From NCBI GenBank assembly GCA_947445775.1, contig CANFEB010000011.1:1-56871 (forward strand): 56,871 bases of DNA. The letters run 5' to 3'. This document shows, in pieces, positions 15,532 to 24,517 of the stretch (positions are counted from its first letter, which is position 1; the number at the start of each line of letters is the position of its first letter). The DNA is from Oligoflexales bacterium (GTDB taxonomy: Bacteria; Bdellovibrionota_B; Oligoflexia; Oligoflexales; RGVZ01). The notes below the pieces were generated by a model. That model was not told the origin of the DNA. It worked only from the letters and a program-made list of their open reading frames with translations, and made no database searches. The position numbers were made by a program, and so were the translations under genes.

Positions 15532-16620
15532 ATGATGAAATCCGCCACTTCATGCCTTCTTCTCTTTTGCGCTGCCCTCACCTCCGCCAAGGTCGCAGCT
15601 GCCCCCACCACCCATATGGGCTGCCTTGATGCCGTCGCCCAAGGGCACCGAACCCTGCGCCTTGAAAGCATGGCAACGGCCCCGGCAACCGCACCGCAGT
15701 CGACTCATCCTTGGCCCTTTCCGCCGCTGTCAATCGGCCATACCAGCGCTTCCTACCAAAACTACAGCGGGGAACCCTACTTTCACCATGGCCTGGACGT
15801 CCGCGGCGCTGCCGGCACGCCCATTTTGGCTGCCGTAGGGGGCCGGGTCACAAACATTGAAAATTACATTCCTGGCGTTTCAGCCTACTGGGAAATCGCC
15901 GTTCTCGATGACGAAGGCTACCTGTGGCAATACCACCACGTCGAAAAGGCTTCGATTCCCGCTGACGTCTGGAATAGCTGGCGCAATGGAGGGCGAGTTG
16001 AAACCGGCGCAAAACTCGGGGAAATCTTTCGCTGGGGAAATTCTTCGTATGGCGAACGCTATGACCATTTGCATTTGAACGTTATCGCCGCCGGGGGCAC
16101 ATTTATGAGTCCCTTTCTGTTCCTGGAAAATCTGCCGGACAACGCCGCCCCTGCCATCATGGCTGCCGGCGTCTTGCAGAACGGACGAGCCCTTGACGAA
16201 GGTGGCCACGACGAAGTTGTCGGTCCGTATTCATTATATGCAACCATTCACGATTTGATTTTGCACGACAAATACGTCGTCCCGCCGCATCGCATTGAAA
16301 TTGCCATCGATGGCGGGGCCTCCGAACTGGTCTGGGACTTCCAAACTTTACCTGGCAAGACCAACATCAACATCGACGTCGAAGATTTTTTTGTCCCGGC
16401 CATGACTTGCGGCGATTATACGTGCCGCCAATTGACCATCGACCTTGGTTTTGTGCCAAGCGGTCGCCACGGCAATTCCCCAACTGAACAGGGTGAAAAA
16501 TCAACCCTACGAGGGTTCCCCACGACCCCAGGCCAGCACAACGCCGTCATTACGGCCTGGGATTTTGCGGGCAACTCGGTTTCTAAAATGATCGAATGGA
16601 CCGTCATTAAACCTAGCTAA
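15532..16620 (+). CDS. M23-family metallopeptidase, secreted
   Basis: A 362-residue exported protein with signal peptide MMKSATSCLLLFCAALTSAK VAAA (cleavage near residue 24). The LytM/peptidase M23 zinc site is visible: YFHHGLDVRG supplies His and Asp (HxxxD), and RYDHLHLNV gives the HxH motif. Between them are GTPILAAVGGRVTNIE and VLDDEGYLWQYHHVEKASIP. A C-terminal domain of about 160 residues after the catalytic core (YSLYATIHDLILHDKYVVPP, TAWDFAGNSVSKM) looks like beta-sandwich repeats. Such enzymes cut peptidoglycan cross-links or act as inactive activators; here the metal ligands are intact, so activity is likely. Confidence 0.9.
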   Translation: MMKSATSCLLLFCAALTSAKVAAAPTTHMGCLDAVAQGHRTLRLESMATAPATAPQSTHPWPFPPLSIGHTSASYQNYSGEPYFHHGLDVRGAAGTPILAAVGGRVTNIENYIPGVSAYWEIAVLDDEGYLWQYHHVEKASIPADVWNSWRNGGRVETGAKLGEIFRWGNSSYGERYDHLHLNVIAAGGTFMSPFLFLENLPDNAAPAIMAAGVLQNGRALDEGGHDEVVGPYSLYATIHDLILHDKYVVPPHRIEIAIDGGASELVWDFQTLPGKTNINIDVEDFFVPAMTCGDYTCRQLTIDLGFVPSGRHGNSPTEQGEKSTLRGFPTTPGQHNAVITAWDFAGNSVSKMIEWTVIKPS

Positions 16621-16774
16621 AACTGGCACTTGAGCACCCAAAAAAACTGCTCCTCCGCCTCTGGCGGGGGTGCCTCCCCTGCCGCAATCATCAATCTTCC
16701 TGCAAATCGACCGATGGCTCCCTCATAGATTCGCACCCTTGCGTCGTCATTCCCTGGGAGGTTCTGGTTTGGAG

Positions 16775-18550
16775 ATGTCCGCGCGCCAAAATGAAACGCC
16801 TGCACCCAAAATGCATGGGCACGGATCCCGTGCCTTTGTCCCGTTGCTTGCTGCCTTTGCAATGAGCCTGGTGCTGACCGGTTCTCTCGCAGAAAAAATC
16901 TTGCGCAATCTTCAAGCCTCCGCCAAATCGCCCGACCGGACGATGAACTTAATTACAGATTGGATCAGCCTTGGCGCAGCCGCAGCCGTTGCCATAATCA
17001 TGCTTGGCGTGATCATCGCCTCCTGGAAAAAAACCGTCACCCTTGGCGACGGCGAAATTACCGTCTTCGATCTGGAAACCGATGATTCCATCCCCGGCGA
17101 ATCGGCCACGAAACGCCCCAAATCAATAGGAACCTTAGCGCAGTCGGTTCGCCAGGCAGCCAGCGAGGTGACGTTGATCAGCGATCGTCTGGCGTCTGCT
17201 CACGAAAGCGGCAGCGGCACTCCTACCACCTTGAAAGCCCTTCTGGATTCGCAGTCCGACGCCCTCGCCCAAATCGACAAAACAAACAACGAAGCCCTGC
17301 GACTCGGGGAAGAATCGGCCATCCTGAACGAATCTCTGGCCAGCAGCGTGGGACTTGCAACCTTTCATGCCAATCACGGCACTGACCACGCAAAAAGCCT
17401 GGAACTCCTAACCACGATGACCAACGACGTCCTGAAGAAAGCTGGGGACGCTGCCCTTCAAGCCCGCGGCATGGAGCGGGACCGGGACTCGCTGATCCTC
17501 AGCAGTCAGGAGTCTCTTGCCGCAACCAAGCAAATCCTAGGCACAGTTGACTCAACCCTCATTGCCTTTCGCGATGGGGCCAAGAAACTAGAGGAACAAG
17601 ACTGCCAATCGTCAAACATGGCGTCAAACATGGCGTCAAACATGCCTTCAGACACACTGTCAACGAAACAGTCGCCCTTGCCGTCAGGGCTGGACGCCGT
17701 TATCAGGGACACCAAATATTTTGCGGCTCACCTGGCAAAAATCTCTGAATGCCTGCAGCTAACCCGCATGAACCAAAGCCTCCAGTCTGGAACTGCGAAC
17801 AGAATGAGGGACCGAAATCTGGAAGATGCCGAAAATATGCTTCGCGAAGCCCGCGATGCGGTTTCCCACCTGGAACGCAAACTGGACCGAGAAGCCGAAA
17901 ATACCCTTGGCACCCTGAATGGGCTTCGCCGCGACCTCGTGCAGGCAAAATTTGAAACCCAGGTACTGAACACTAGGACCAAAAAACTTTCCGCAATCGC
18001 CGGGGATCTTGGCCACGCCCTCGGCCAAATTCGTACCGGCATGCAGGCAGAGGCCTCACGCATGGACCACCACCTGACGCGGTGCGTCGTCAAGAGCATC
18101 CATCCTCATGGTGCCAACGCCGTCATCTTGGATCTGGTGGAGGCTGCCAGCAAAATCGCCCACGGCAATAACCATCTCGCCATCTCTGGCCAGCGCCTGC
18201 AAATCGACGGATGCCAACTTCTGGCCAAACTTGAAGACCTGCGAATCACGTCGGCGGCAGGACGCGGGCATAGCCAACGCCTCCAACAGTCAACCGGTGC
18301 AACGTCTGCCAAGGTCGAAGCCGTGGTCAATCTGGCCCACACCCTGATTCGCAGCGAGGACAGCGCCACCCGTAAATCCACCGCCGGCGCCGCGCGTTTT
18401 GCGATCCAAGACAAGGTAAAACTGATTGACCGATTTGCCCTGCGCGTCCTCGAAATGGAAGATCGCGTCAAACGGATGAAGGGCCCCTCGCCAGCCATCG
18501 ACCGCAGCGAGTTGGCCAAATTGCCTGAGTTCGAATTCCCTGTGCAATGA
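16775..18550 (+). CDS. Membrane-anchored long coiled-coil protein upstream of flagellin
   Basis: About 591 residues. Two hydrophobic segments at residues 20-38 (AFVPLLAAFAMSLVLTGSL) and 62-84 (DWISLGAAAAVAIIMLGVII) precede a long helical region rich in Ala, Leu, Glu and Arg (EDAENMLREARDAVSHLERK; LVQAKFETQVLNTRTKKLSA), a topology like a chemoreceptor signalling rod or scaffold. I see no HAMP or conserved methyl-accepting hairpin tip. A 12-bp direct repeat (17612-17647) encodes SNMASNMASNMP. Start uncertain: ATG 16775 has GGAG adjacent, and a GTG at 16670 would add 35 residues. It ends 36 bases before the flagellin-like gene, suggesting joint expression. No known family recognised. Confidence 0.72.
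   Translation: MSARQNETPAPKMHGHGSRAFVPLLAAFAMSLVLTGSLAEKILRNLQASAKSPDRTMNLITDWISLGAAAAVAIIMLGVIIASWKKTVTLGDGEITVFDLETDDSIPGESATKRPKSIGTLAQSVRQAASEVTLISDRLASAHESGSGTPTTLKALLDSQSDALAQIDKTNNEALRLGEESAILNESLASSVGLATFHANHGTDHAKSLELLTTMTNDVLKKAGDAALQARGMERDRDSLILSSQESLAATKQILGTVDSTLIAFRDGAKKLEEQDCQSSNMASNMASNMPSDTLSTKQSPLPSGLDAVIRDTKYFAAHLAKISECLQLTRMNQSLQSGTANRMRDRNLEDAENMLREARDAVSHLERKLDREAENTLGTLNGLRRDLVQAKFETQVLNTRTKKLSAIAGDLGHALGQIRTGMQAEASRMDHHLTRCVVKSIHPHGANAVILDLVEAASKIAHGNNHLAISGQRLQIDGCQLLAKLEDLRITSAAGRGHSQRLQQSTGATSAKVEAVVNLAHTLIRSEDSATRKSTAGAARFAIQDKVKLIDRFALRVLEMEDRVKRMKGPSPAIDRSELAKLPEFEFPVQ
17612..17647 (+). repeat. Three 12-bp direct repeats within the coiled-coil gene
   Basis: TCAAACATGGCG twice, then TCAAACATGCCT, encoding SNMA SNMA SNMP. 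In-frame units that can vary without a frameshift. Confidence 0.85.
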
Positions 18551-18586
18551 AACTGGAACTGGAAACACGGAGCAAGCGAGAAGATC

Positions 18587-19519
18587 ATGGTAAATGTGAG
18601 TGACAAAGGGTTCGGACTGACACTGGAGCGTTACCTGCGCAAGGCTCAAGCAGCCAATCAGGACGCTCTAGAAAAATTGTCGTCTGGAACTGTGTTTACA
18701 AGGCAAGACCCGCGCCCGTCAGAGCGCGCCATTTCCGATTCTCTCGAATTCAAAATCCGCGGCCTCACTGCTGCCAAGCGCCAGGTTAGCGACGCCTCTA
18801 GCATGCTGGAAACGGCAGAATCCGCATTCAATGAAGTCAACAATATCGTCCTTCGCCTCAAAGAAATAACCATGGCCGCAACCAACACCACCATCACAGA
18901 CCGCGACCGCAGATATCTGTTCGTCGAATATCAGGCACTCCACGACGAAATCAACCGCATCGCCACCACCACCACCTACAACAGCATTCCGCTATTGAAC
19001 GGCGAGGACCCCAAGGCCCCGGAAAGTCTTGTCTTTCGCCTTGGGGACCCCGTCTCGTCTGAGGACGGAGGCACCAGCGACGATCCAAACACCCTGACCT
19101 TTGATGGCTTTAAAAACATCGTCGCCACCACTGCCGGACTGGGGCTGGGCACGGCCAAAGATCTTCTGTCGGGCAGCGATCCCTTCGAAGGGATCAATAT
19201 ATCCGACGCCGCTGACTTGCTGATCCCCCAGGACTCGAGCATTTTTGCAACGTCATTTGACGAGGCCTTGGGGCGCCTCGCTGAACAAAGGTCCGTGTTC
19301 GGAGCCCTGCAGTCCCGCATGCAACGGGCTTTGGACTTTGTCGATGTCTATGCAGAAAATCTCGCGGCCGCCAAATCCAACATTACGGACACGGACTATG
19401 CCCGCGAGGCATCTAATTATGCCCGGACGAAAATTTTACTGCATGCTGCAACGTCAATGTTGGCCCAAGGAAATGTCAGCACCATGCTGACCTCAAACTT
19501 GCTCAGCGTCTTGAATTAG
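18587..19519 (+). CDS. Flagellin family protein
   Basis: A 310-residue protein with the conserved flagellin D0/D1 ends and a reduced centre. N-terminus: GFGLTLERYLRKAQAANQDA, LEKLSSGTVF, RAISDSLEFKIRGLTAAKRQ, SSMLETAESAFNEVNNIVLR, LHDEINRIATTTTYNSIPLL. C-terminus: VFGALQSRMQRALDFVDVYA, ITDTDYAREASNYARTKILL, ATSMLAQGNVS. The opening MVNVSDKGFG differs from the usual MxINTN and the RxDPRPSERA loop is unusual, so it could be a minor or divergent flagellin rather than the main filament subunit. An SD-like GCGAGAAG lies upstream. No other flagellar gene is in the window, suggesting a scattered paralogue. Flagellin is exported by the flagellar type III system and needs no signal peptide. Confidence 0.9.
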   Translation: MVNVSDKGFGLTLERYLRKAQAANQDALEKLSSGTVFTRQDPRPSERAISDSLEFKIRGLTAAKRQVSDASSMLETAESAFNEVNNIVLRLKEITMAATNTTITDRDRRYLFVEYQALHDEINRIATTTTYNSIPLLNGEDPKAPESLVFRLGDPVSSEDGGTSDDPNTLTFDGFKNIVATTAGLGLGTAKDLLSGSDPFEGINISDAADLLIPQDSSIFATSFDEALGRLAEQRSVFGALQSRMQRALDFVDVYAENLAAAKSNITDTDYAREASNYARTKILLHAATSMLAQGNVSTMLTSNLLSVLN

Positions 19520-20526
19520 AGGCTAAGCCGCAACCACGACGCTGGACTGTGCTCTTCGAGTTGGATCGCCGCCTTTCGGCAGGCACCGGCAACTTCCAGC
19601 GAATCTGAAGATTCCGCCAATGACTTGAGCTTGTTCACAAGGGCAGCGACAGGAATCAATGACGAATTATGGATTGCCACAGCCAGCTTGAACAGCGCAT
19701 CGCCGTCGGGCGGCAGAACTCCCACCTGCAACAATCCAAGAGCCACGTCAAAGTAGGATGTAAAGCCAGTCATTTGGGGCCACGCGGCCGGATCCATTCC
19801 AAAGGGCTTATGCCCCCTAGGGCCTGGTACCTTGCGAATAAAGACAGCGACAACGGTGCCCTTGCCATGGACTTCTTCCGCGACGGGCATGATCTGTCTG
19901 GTTTCGATTGCTTGAACACCAGCGTTGAACAGGAATTGTTCGAAATCTGCGACGGGAATGCGCCCCTCAATCAAACGCGCCACACCACTGTATACAAGGG
20001 GGTCTGACTCTGCGTTGTCGCCAATCATGACAAACCGTCCACCAGCATCGGCGCGCTTGGCCATGATCGTCAGAATGGCCAAAGTCTTGTACGCCACGTG
20101 ATGGCGCAAAAGGCTCAAACGCCGGCGTTGAAGGTTGTACGCCTGATTTTTGAACGTATCGCTGGTCCAATCCAAACCATCAAGGGCCAACTTGGATTCA
20201 AGCACGCGCCGCAACTGCGGTGGCGAAGACGAAACAAAATGAAGGCCGTTGGGTGGTGCGCCCCGGGACCATCGCGCGGCCATCAGGACCTCACGAACAC
20301 CAAACACCGTGATTTTGTCGCGTGCATCTTCCATGGCCGTGCGTGCCAGATCCACCACCGACTCGAACTCTGTTTCAAGATAGGTCTTGTCGATGTCGCA
20401 GATGATATCAAACGACGGGTTGGCGACTTCACCAACAATAAGCCCGCTGCACTGACGGCGGTCGATCAAACGCCCCAAATCGTAGGTATTGCCGCCAGAA
20501 AAAAATTTTCTGAAAAAATCAATCAT
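19516..20526 (-). CDS. APP1/DUF2183-type HAD phosphatase
   Basis: About 336 residues from ATG 20526 (MIDFFRKFFSGGNTYDLGRL). The haloacid-dehalogenase core is clear: DIICDIDKTYLETEF (DxDxT nucleophile motif), GLHFVSSSPPQLRRVLESKL, HHVAYKTLAIL (motif III Lys) and GRFVMIGDNAESDPLVYSGV (motif IV GDxxxxD). This set matches the APP1/DUF2183 family, whose yeast founder dephosphorylates phosphatidate. Substrate here unknown, possibly lipid phosphate. A TATAGT hexamer ends seven bases before the ATG and no Shine-Dalgarno is seen, so the transcript may be leaderless. Longer starts to 20628 exist but would overlap the divergent gene. The 3' end touches the flagellin stop. Confidence 0.8.
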   Translation of the reverse strand: MIDFFRKFFSGGNTYDLGRLIDRRQCSGLIVGEVANPSFDIICDIDKTYLETEFESVVDLARTAMEDARDKITVFGVREVLMAARWSRGAPPNGLHFVSSSPPQLRRVLESKLALDGLDWTSDTFKNQAYNLQRRRLSLLRHHVAYKTLAILTIMAKRADAGGRFVMIGDNAESDPLVYSGVARLIEGRIPVADFEQFLFNAGVQAIETRQIMPVAEEVHGKGTVVAVFIRKVPGPRGHKPFGMDPAAWPQMTGFTSYFDVALGLLQVGVLPPDGDALFKLAVAIHNSSLIPVAALVNKLKSLAESSDSLEVAGACRKAAIQLEEHSPASWLRLSL

Positions 20527-20596
20527 GACAATACTATACCCCACGGTTTGAATTCCTTGTACACTAGAAAAAAATCGAGCAAAGGAGTCCCTGATC

Positions 20597-21124
20597 ATGA
20601 CAACTGAACCTGCGCTTAAAGTTTGCACCTACTGCGAAAATGAAAAAGTCCGCATCTGGTCCGGTGCGAAGCTCAAAGACGGCTCGCGCGTATTTATCGA
20701 TCACAAACATCAACGCTGGGCCGGTCGTCGCTGCCCGGACTGCGAAAAGTCCCGGGTCCAAACCGCTGTGAAGTGCGACCGCTTTGCGAAGGCAAACATT
20801 TTACGCGAATTAGAATCCAAAGGTTTTGAAATCGTTTCGTCGGCAGTGCCCATCAAAGTCCGCAAAGACGGCATTGAGTTTACCGTGGGAATGCGCCGTG
20901 CCTATATGGAAGGCGGCAGCATCGTCCTTGAAAATGAATTCGAATCGGGCGTCGACATGGTGGCCCTCGTCTTTGAAACCGTGCGACTGGCAACCCCAGA
21001 ACAAATTGCCGCGATGCCCAATGTGCGCCTGGCCAATCCTCAGGGTCCACAACTAGAAACCGTTCAACTCCCCGACGACATGATCGTATCGCGTCCGGAA
21101 AGCCTGTCGTCCAGTTTGGGGTGA
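20597..21124 (+). CDS. Zinc-ribbon protein of unknown function
   Basis: A 175-residue protein with two CxxC pairs, KVCTYCENEKV and GRRCPDCEKS, about 35 residues apart, forming a probable structural zinc ribbon at the N-terminus. The rest is a mixed alpha/beta domain (SSAVPIKVRKDGIEFTVGMR, RAYMEGGSIVLENEFESGVD). AAAGGAG lies nine bases before ATG 20597. I do not recognise the family; binding to nucleic acid or protein is possible. Its last 61 bases overlap the 3' end of the convergent nadB gene. Confidence 0.8.
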   Translation: MTTEPALKVCTYCENEKVRIWSGAKLKDGSRVFIDHKHQRWAGRRCPDCEKSRVQTAVKCDRFAKANILRELESKGFEIVSSAVPIKVRKDGIEFTVGMRRAYMEGGSIVLENEFESGVDMVALVFETVRLATPEQIAAMPNVRLANPQGPQLETVQLPDDMIVSRPESLSSSLG

Positions 21125-22746
21125 TCAATCGTGTAGTGAATCCCGCGAGACTCCTTGCGGGAGATCGCACAGCGGACGGTGAGCCAGGCAACCAGGGCGA
21201 GGTTGCGGACCTCGATCAATTGCTCGGTCAATTCGTAGTTCCAGTAGTAGGTGTCCAGTTCCGTGCGAATCGCTGAAATCCGACTCAGGGCCCGGGACAG
21301 GCGTTTTTCGCTGCGAACAATGCCGACATAGTTCCACATCAAACGGCGAATCTCGTCCCAAGTATGCGACAGGACCACGATTTCATCCGGAGGCACCGCC
21401 GTCCCGCTGTCCCACGGCGGAATGACAAAATCAAAATCCGCGCCGCTTAAATCGGCTTCAGCAAAATCATCAGTCTCGTGCCCCAAGGCCACATCCGTTG
21501 CCACCCGGTCCGCATAAACAAGCGCCTCCAACAGGCTGTTCGAGGCCAAACGATTGGCGCCATGAAGCCCCGTGCAGGCGACTTCGCCGAGGGCATAAAG
21601 TCCATCAATGCTGGTGCGCCCAGCATCGTCTACAACGATCCCGCCGCAACTATAGTGCGCTGCAGGGACCACCGGAATCATGTTGCGGGCCATGTCGATG
21701 CCAAACTGGAGGCACGTTTGATAGATGTTTGGAAAGAGCTGGCGCAGGCGCGCTTCGCCTAGATGGCGGATATCCAGAAATACATGCGTCGCACCGGATT
21801 TTTTTAATTCGGCATCAATCGCCCGCGACACGACGTCACGGGGTGCCAAAGACCCCAGCGGATGCCAGGCCTCCATGAACGACCTTTCCGCACCGTCCTT
21901 CAACACACCGCCTTCGCCGCGAACTGCCTCAGAAATCAAAAACGTCTTGGCCTTTGGATGATAAAGGCAGGTCGGATGGAATTGCATGAATTCAAGGTTG
22001 GCAACGCGGCAACCGGCGCGCCACGCCATCGCCAGGCCGTCCCCCGTGGCGCTGTCGGGGTTTGATGTATAGAGGTAGGCCCGGCCATGGCCACCCGTGC
22101 ACAAATAACTGCGGCCCGCGCGGATTTGATAAACCGCGCGGCTCGGACGATCCATAACGTAGGCGCCGTAGCAGCGCGGTGCCCCAAAAGATGCAGGACC
22201 AGGTGATCCGAATTTGTCGCTGGTCAAAAGGTCCACGGCCGTCTGGTTTTCGACAATTCGGATGGAAGGCTGTTCGCGACAGGCTCGGATCAGGGCGCTC
22301 AAAACTTCCTTGCCCGTTAAGTCGTCCGCATGAATGACGCGTCGGTGGGAATGGCCGCCTTCCCGTGTCAGGTGGTATGTGGCGGCGGCGGCTTTGGTGT
22401 TGATGTCGGCGTTGGCATCGGCGCGCGTAAACCTGACACCGGTTTCAATCAATTCGCGAATCAGACGTGGCCCGTTTTCGACAACCATCCGGACAATCCC
22501 CAGATGGCACAATCCCACACCCGCCGTCACCGTATCGGCAACATGATTTTCGAAGGAATCCGTCCCATCAAGAACTGAGGCAATGCCCCCCTGAGCCAGC
22601 CAGGTGTTGTTGTCCTCCAGGCCACCCTTGGCAATCACTAGGACTTGGCCATGAGGGGCAAGCTTTAGCGCCAGCATCAAACCAGCAATACCGGTTCCAA
22701 TCACCAGGTGGTCGGTCTCGATTACGGTGTTTTCAGTTGGCTTCAT
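21064..22746 (-). CDS. nadB: L-aspartate oxidase
   Basis: FAD enzyme oxidising L-aspartate to iminoaspartate, the first step of de novo NAD synthesis. The 560-residue product has the dinucleotide motif HLVIGTGIAGLMLALKLAPH, EDNNTWLAQGGIASVLDGTD, EGGHSHRRVIHADDLTGKEV, NLEFMQFHPTCLYHPKA, RDVVSRAIDAELKKSG, VPAAHYSCGGIVVDDAGRTS and GANRLASNSLLEALVYADRV. These distinguish NadB from the related succinate dehydrogenase flavoprotein. ATG 22746 (MKPTENTV) is chosen; a start at 22821 would add 25 atypical residues and intrude on the pgsA promoter. nadA and nadC are not nearby. The 3' end overlaps the zinc-ribbon gene. Confidence 0.95.
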   Translation of the reverse strand: MKPTENTVIETDHLVIGTGIAGLMLALKLAPHGQVLVIAKGGLEDNNTWLAQGGIASVLDGTDSFENHVADTVTAGVGLCHLGIVRMVVENGPRLIRELIETGVRFTRADANADINTKAAAATYHLTREGGHSHRRVIHADDLTGKEVLSALIRACREQPSIRIVENQTAVDLLTSDKFGSPGPASFGAPRCYGAYVMDRPSRAVYQIRAGRSYLCTGGHGRAYLYTSNPDSATGDGLAMAWRAGCRVANLEFMQFHPTCLYHPKAKTFLISEAVRGEGGVLKDGAERSFMEAWHPLGSLAPRDVVSRAIDAELKKSGATHVFLDIRHLGEARLRQLFPNIYQTCLQFGIDMARNMIPVVPAAHYSCGGIVVDDAGRTSIDGLYALGEVACTGLHGANRLASNSLLEALVYADRVATDVALGHETDDFAEADLSGADFDFVIPPWDSGTAVPPDEIVVLSHTWDEIRRLMWNYVGIVRSEKRLSRALSRISAIRTELDTYYWNYELTEQLIEVRNLALVAWLTVRCAISRKESRGIHYTIDHPKLDDRLSGRDTIMSSGS

Positions 22747-22840
22747 TGCGTGCCTGATTGACGATAACGAACGTCCATGACTTAATGATTGAGCTATGGT
22801 TGATACGCTAGCTTTATTCAACTGAAAAGCGAGAGATTCC

Positions 22841-23515
22841 TTGGAGCAACCTGGACCAAAATTTGAGGCGCCGCAAGGTCCACTTTCAGGACCACCGCAA
22901 TCTGTTGGCCAAAGCGGCCAGCGCCCCCTTCCCCAGAAAGCTTGGCTGTATCAATTGCCGAACCAATTGACCTTGGCCCGCTTGGCGGTAGTGCCCTTCC
23001 TTTTATGCGCCTACCCGCTGGACTACCAGCCACTCAAGATTTTTTGTGCCTTTGTATTCCTTGCTGCGGTTCTCACCGACGCCCTCGACGGTTGGCTTGC
23101 CCGCAAACGTCAAACGACCAGCGCCCTTGGCGCGCTGCTGGACCCGCTTGCAGACAAGGCCCTCATTGCGGCGGCCTTGGTGCTGTTGGCCAATGAAAAC
23201 AGCCTTTGGACGTGGATGATCGGACTTTTTTTGGTTCGCGACATCGTCATTTCCGGCGTCCGCATGGTTGCCCTTGAACAAGGCTTCTCGATTGAGGTCA
23301 GTGTGTTTGGCAAATTAAAAACCATTGCCCAAGGGACAATGATCTTCTGCCTGATGATCAACGAGCCGCTCTGGGGTTGGCCGTTTCGGGAAGTGGGCTG
23401 GATCACTTCTTGGATCTCCCTAGCCCTGTGCCTCTACTCCGGATGGAAATACTGCGAGGAGTATGTGGCACAAGCGCGACAAAGAGGCCTTATCGAAAGA
23501 ATGTTCGGCAGTTGA
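22841..23515 (+). CDS. pgsA: CDP-diacylglycerol-glycerol-3-phosphate 3-phosphatidyltransferase
   Basis: Inner-membrane enzyme making phosphatidylglycerol-phosphate. The CDP-alcohol phosphotransferase signature D-G-x2-A-R-x8-G-x3-D-x3-D is complete in TDALDGWLARKRQ through GALLDPLADKAL. Several membrane segments follow (ALVLLANENSLWTWMIGLFL; WITSWISLALCLYSGW). PNQLTLARLAVVPFLL is the typical first helix. A TTG start at 22841 is preceded by GAGAG; an N-terminal extension of about 35 Pro/Gly-rich residues precedes the first helix, so a later start is possible. Divergent from nadB. A related alcohol phosphotransferase specificity cannot be excluded, but PgsA fits best. Confidence 0.92.
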   Translation: MEQPGPKFEAPQGPLSGPPQSVGQSGQRPLPQKAWLYQLPNQLTLARLAVVPFLLCAYPLDYQPLKIFCAFVFLAAVLTDALDGWLARKRQTTSALGALLDPLADKALIAAALVLLANENSLWTWMIGLFLVRDIVISGVRMVALEQGFSIEVSVFGKLKTIAQGTMIFCLMINEPLWGWPFREVGWITSWISLALCLYSGWKYCEEYVAQARQRGLIERMFGS

Positions 23516-23578
23516 CCTTGGCCTGAGCCGCGATAGCCCCCCCCTTGAATCGATCCTTTTCTTAATAATTTCGAAGCT

Positions 23579-24493
23579 ATGCCGATCCAACCCCCGTGGT
23601 CTAAAACCAACAGGGGAGCCCAGGTCAACTTGGACGGTTCACCGAAAAATGAATCACGCTATCTGATCAGCGACTGCGCCATTGTGGTCAGTGCTGAGGA
23701 CGAACTGCGCGTTGATCTGTTTGTTGACCTGGTCAACGAACGATTTGGTGTTGGCGCGACCCATCACGAGGCCCCAGCGCAACTTGCCGCTAAACCGCGA
23801 CAAACTTTAAGCAAGACCGCACAACCAGGAATCAACCTGATTGCTGCCAGCGGCGCCGCTTCATTGACGGAACTTTATCATGCGGCGCTCCCAGTAAACG
23901 CCAGCCCGGGCACCCTGTGCCTCTTCAAATGGGGGACCTCGCAACTCCACACCCGAAGCGCCGTGATGGAAATGGAAAATTTTCTGTCCCTGACCTTTAG
24001 AAATTCGCGTTTTTATCCCGATGGGATGCTCGGATGGGGCTTTCAAAAAGTGGTGGACCCTCTGGACGGCGGTGGAGATCCAGTCAGGATGCTGACCCAT
24101 TTGACGCGAGTTTTGCGCCACTTGCATGTCGCTGACGCCAAGTCGGAACAGGCAAAGGCTGCGATGGCCACCGTGGCCCATGGCTCCAATGCCACGCTGA
24201 TCAAGGCCGCCACGGATGGTCAGGCATTCATTCTGGAACTTGAATTCGAAGGAAATTCGACCCTTATTGAGGCCGGTGCAAAACTCGCCGGCTGGCTTGA
24301 GCGCACGGAAATGGCCATGCCACAGTCGCCCTGGCTTGGGTGGATTCAAAATCAACGCCCGGGATTTCTCAGTGCCGGGATTATCAGTGGAGGCGTTAGC
24401 GCGGGGACCAGCCATACCTTCAGCGGGTTGATCATGGACACCAGCGATCCAATCATTGAGGCGCCGACCCAAACAAGCTACAACGTTGCCTGA
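23579..24493 (+). CDS. Orphan protein of unknown function between pgsA and an adenosine kinase-like gene
   Basis: A 304-residue soluble protein. I recognise no family. Visible: SDCAIVVSAEDELRVDLFVD, a central STELYHAAL-like helix (LTELYHAALPVNASPGTLC), SAVMEMENFLSLTFRNSRFY, LTHLTRVLRHLHVADAKSEQ and a Gly-rich end ISAGII SGGVSAGTSHTFSG. No signal peptide or membrane segment. Start ATG 23579 has no clear Shine-Dalgarno; the first 25 residues may not be translated. It ends 24 bases before the kinase gene, so the two are probably one transcript. Confidence 0.65.
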   Translation: MPIQPPWSKTNRGAQVNLDGSPKNESRYLISDCAIVVSAEDELRVDLFVDLVNERFGVGATHHEAPAQLAAKPRQTLSKTAQPGINLIAASGAASLTELYHAALPVNASPGTLCLFKWGTSQLHTRSAVMEMENFLSLTFRNSRFYPDGMLGWGFQKVVDPLDGGGDPVRMLTHLTRVLRHLHVADAKSEQAKAAMATVAHGSNATLIKAATDGQAFILELEFEGNSTLIEAGAKLAGWLERTEMAMPQSPWLGWIQNQRPGFLSAGIISGGVSAGTSHTFSGLIMDTSDPIIEAPTQTSYNVA

Positions 24494-24517
24494 ATCATTG
24501 AATTCAGGAGAATGCCG

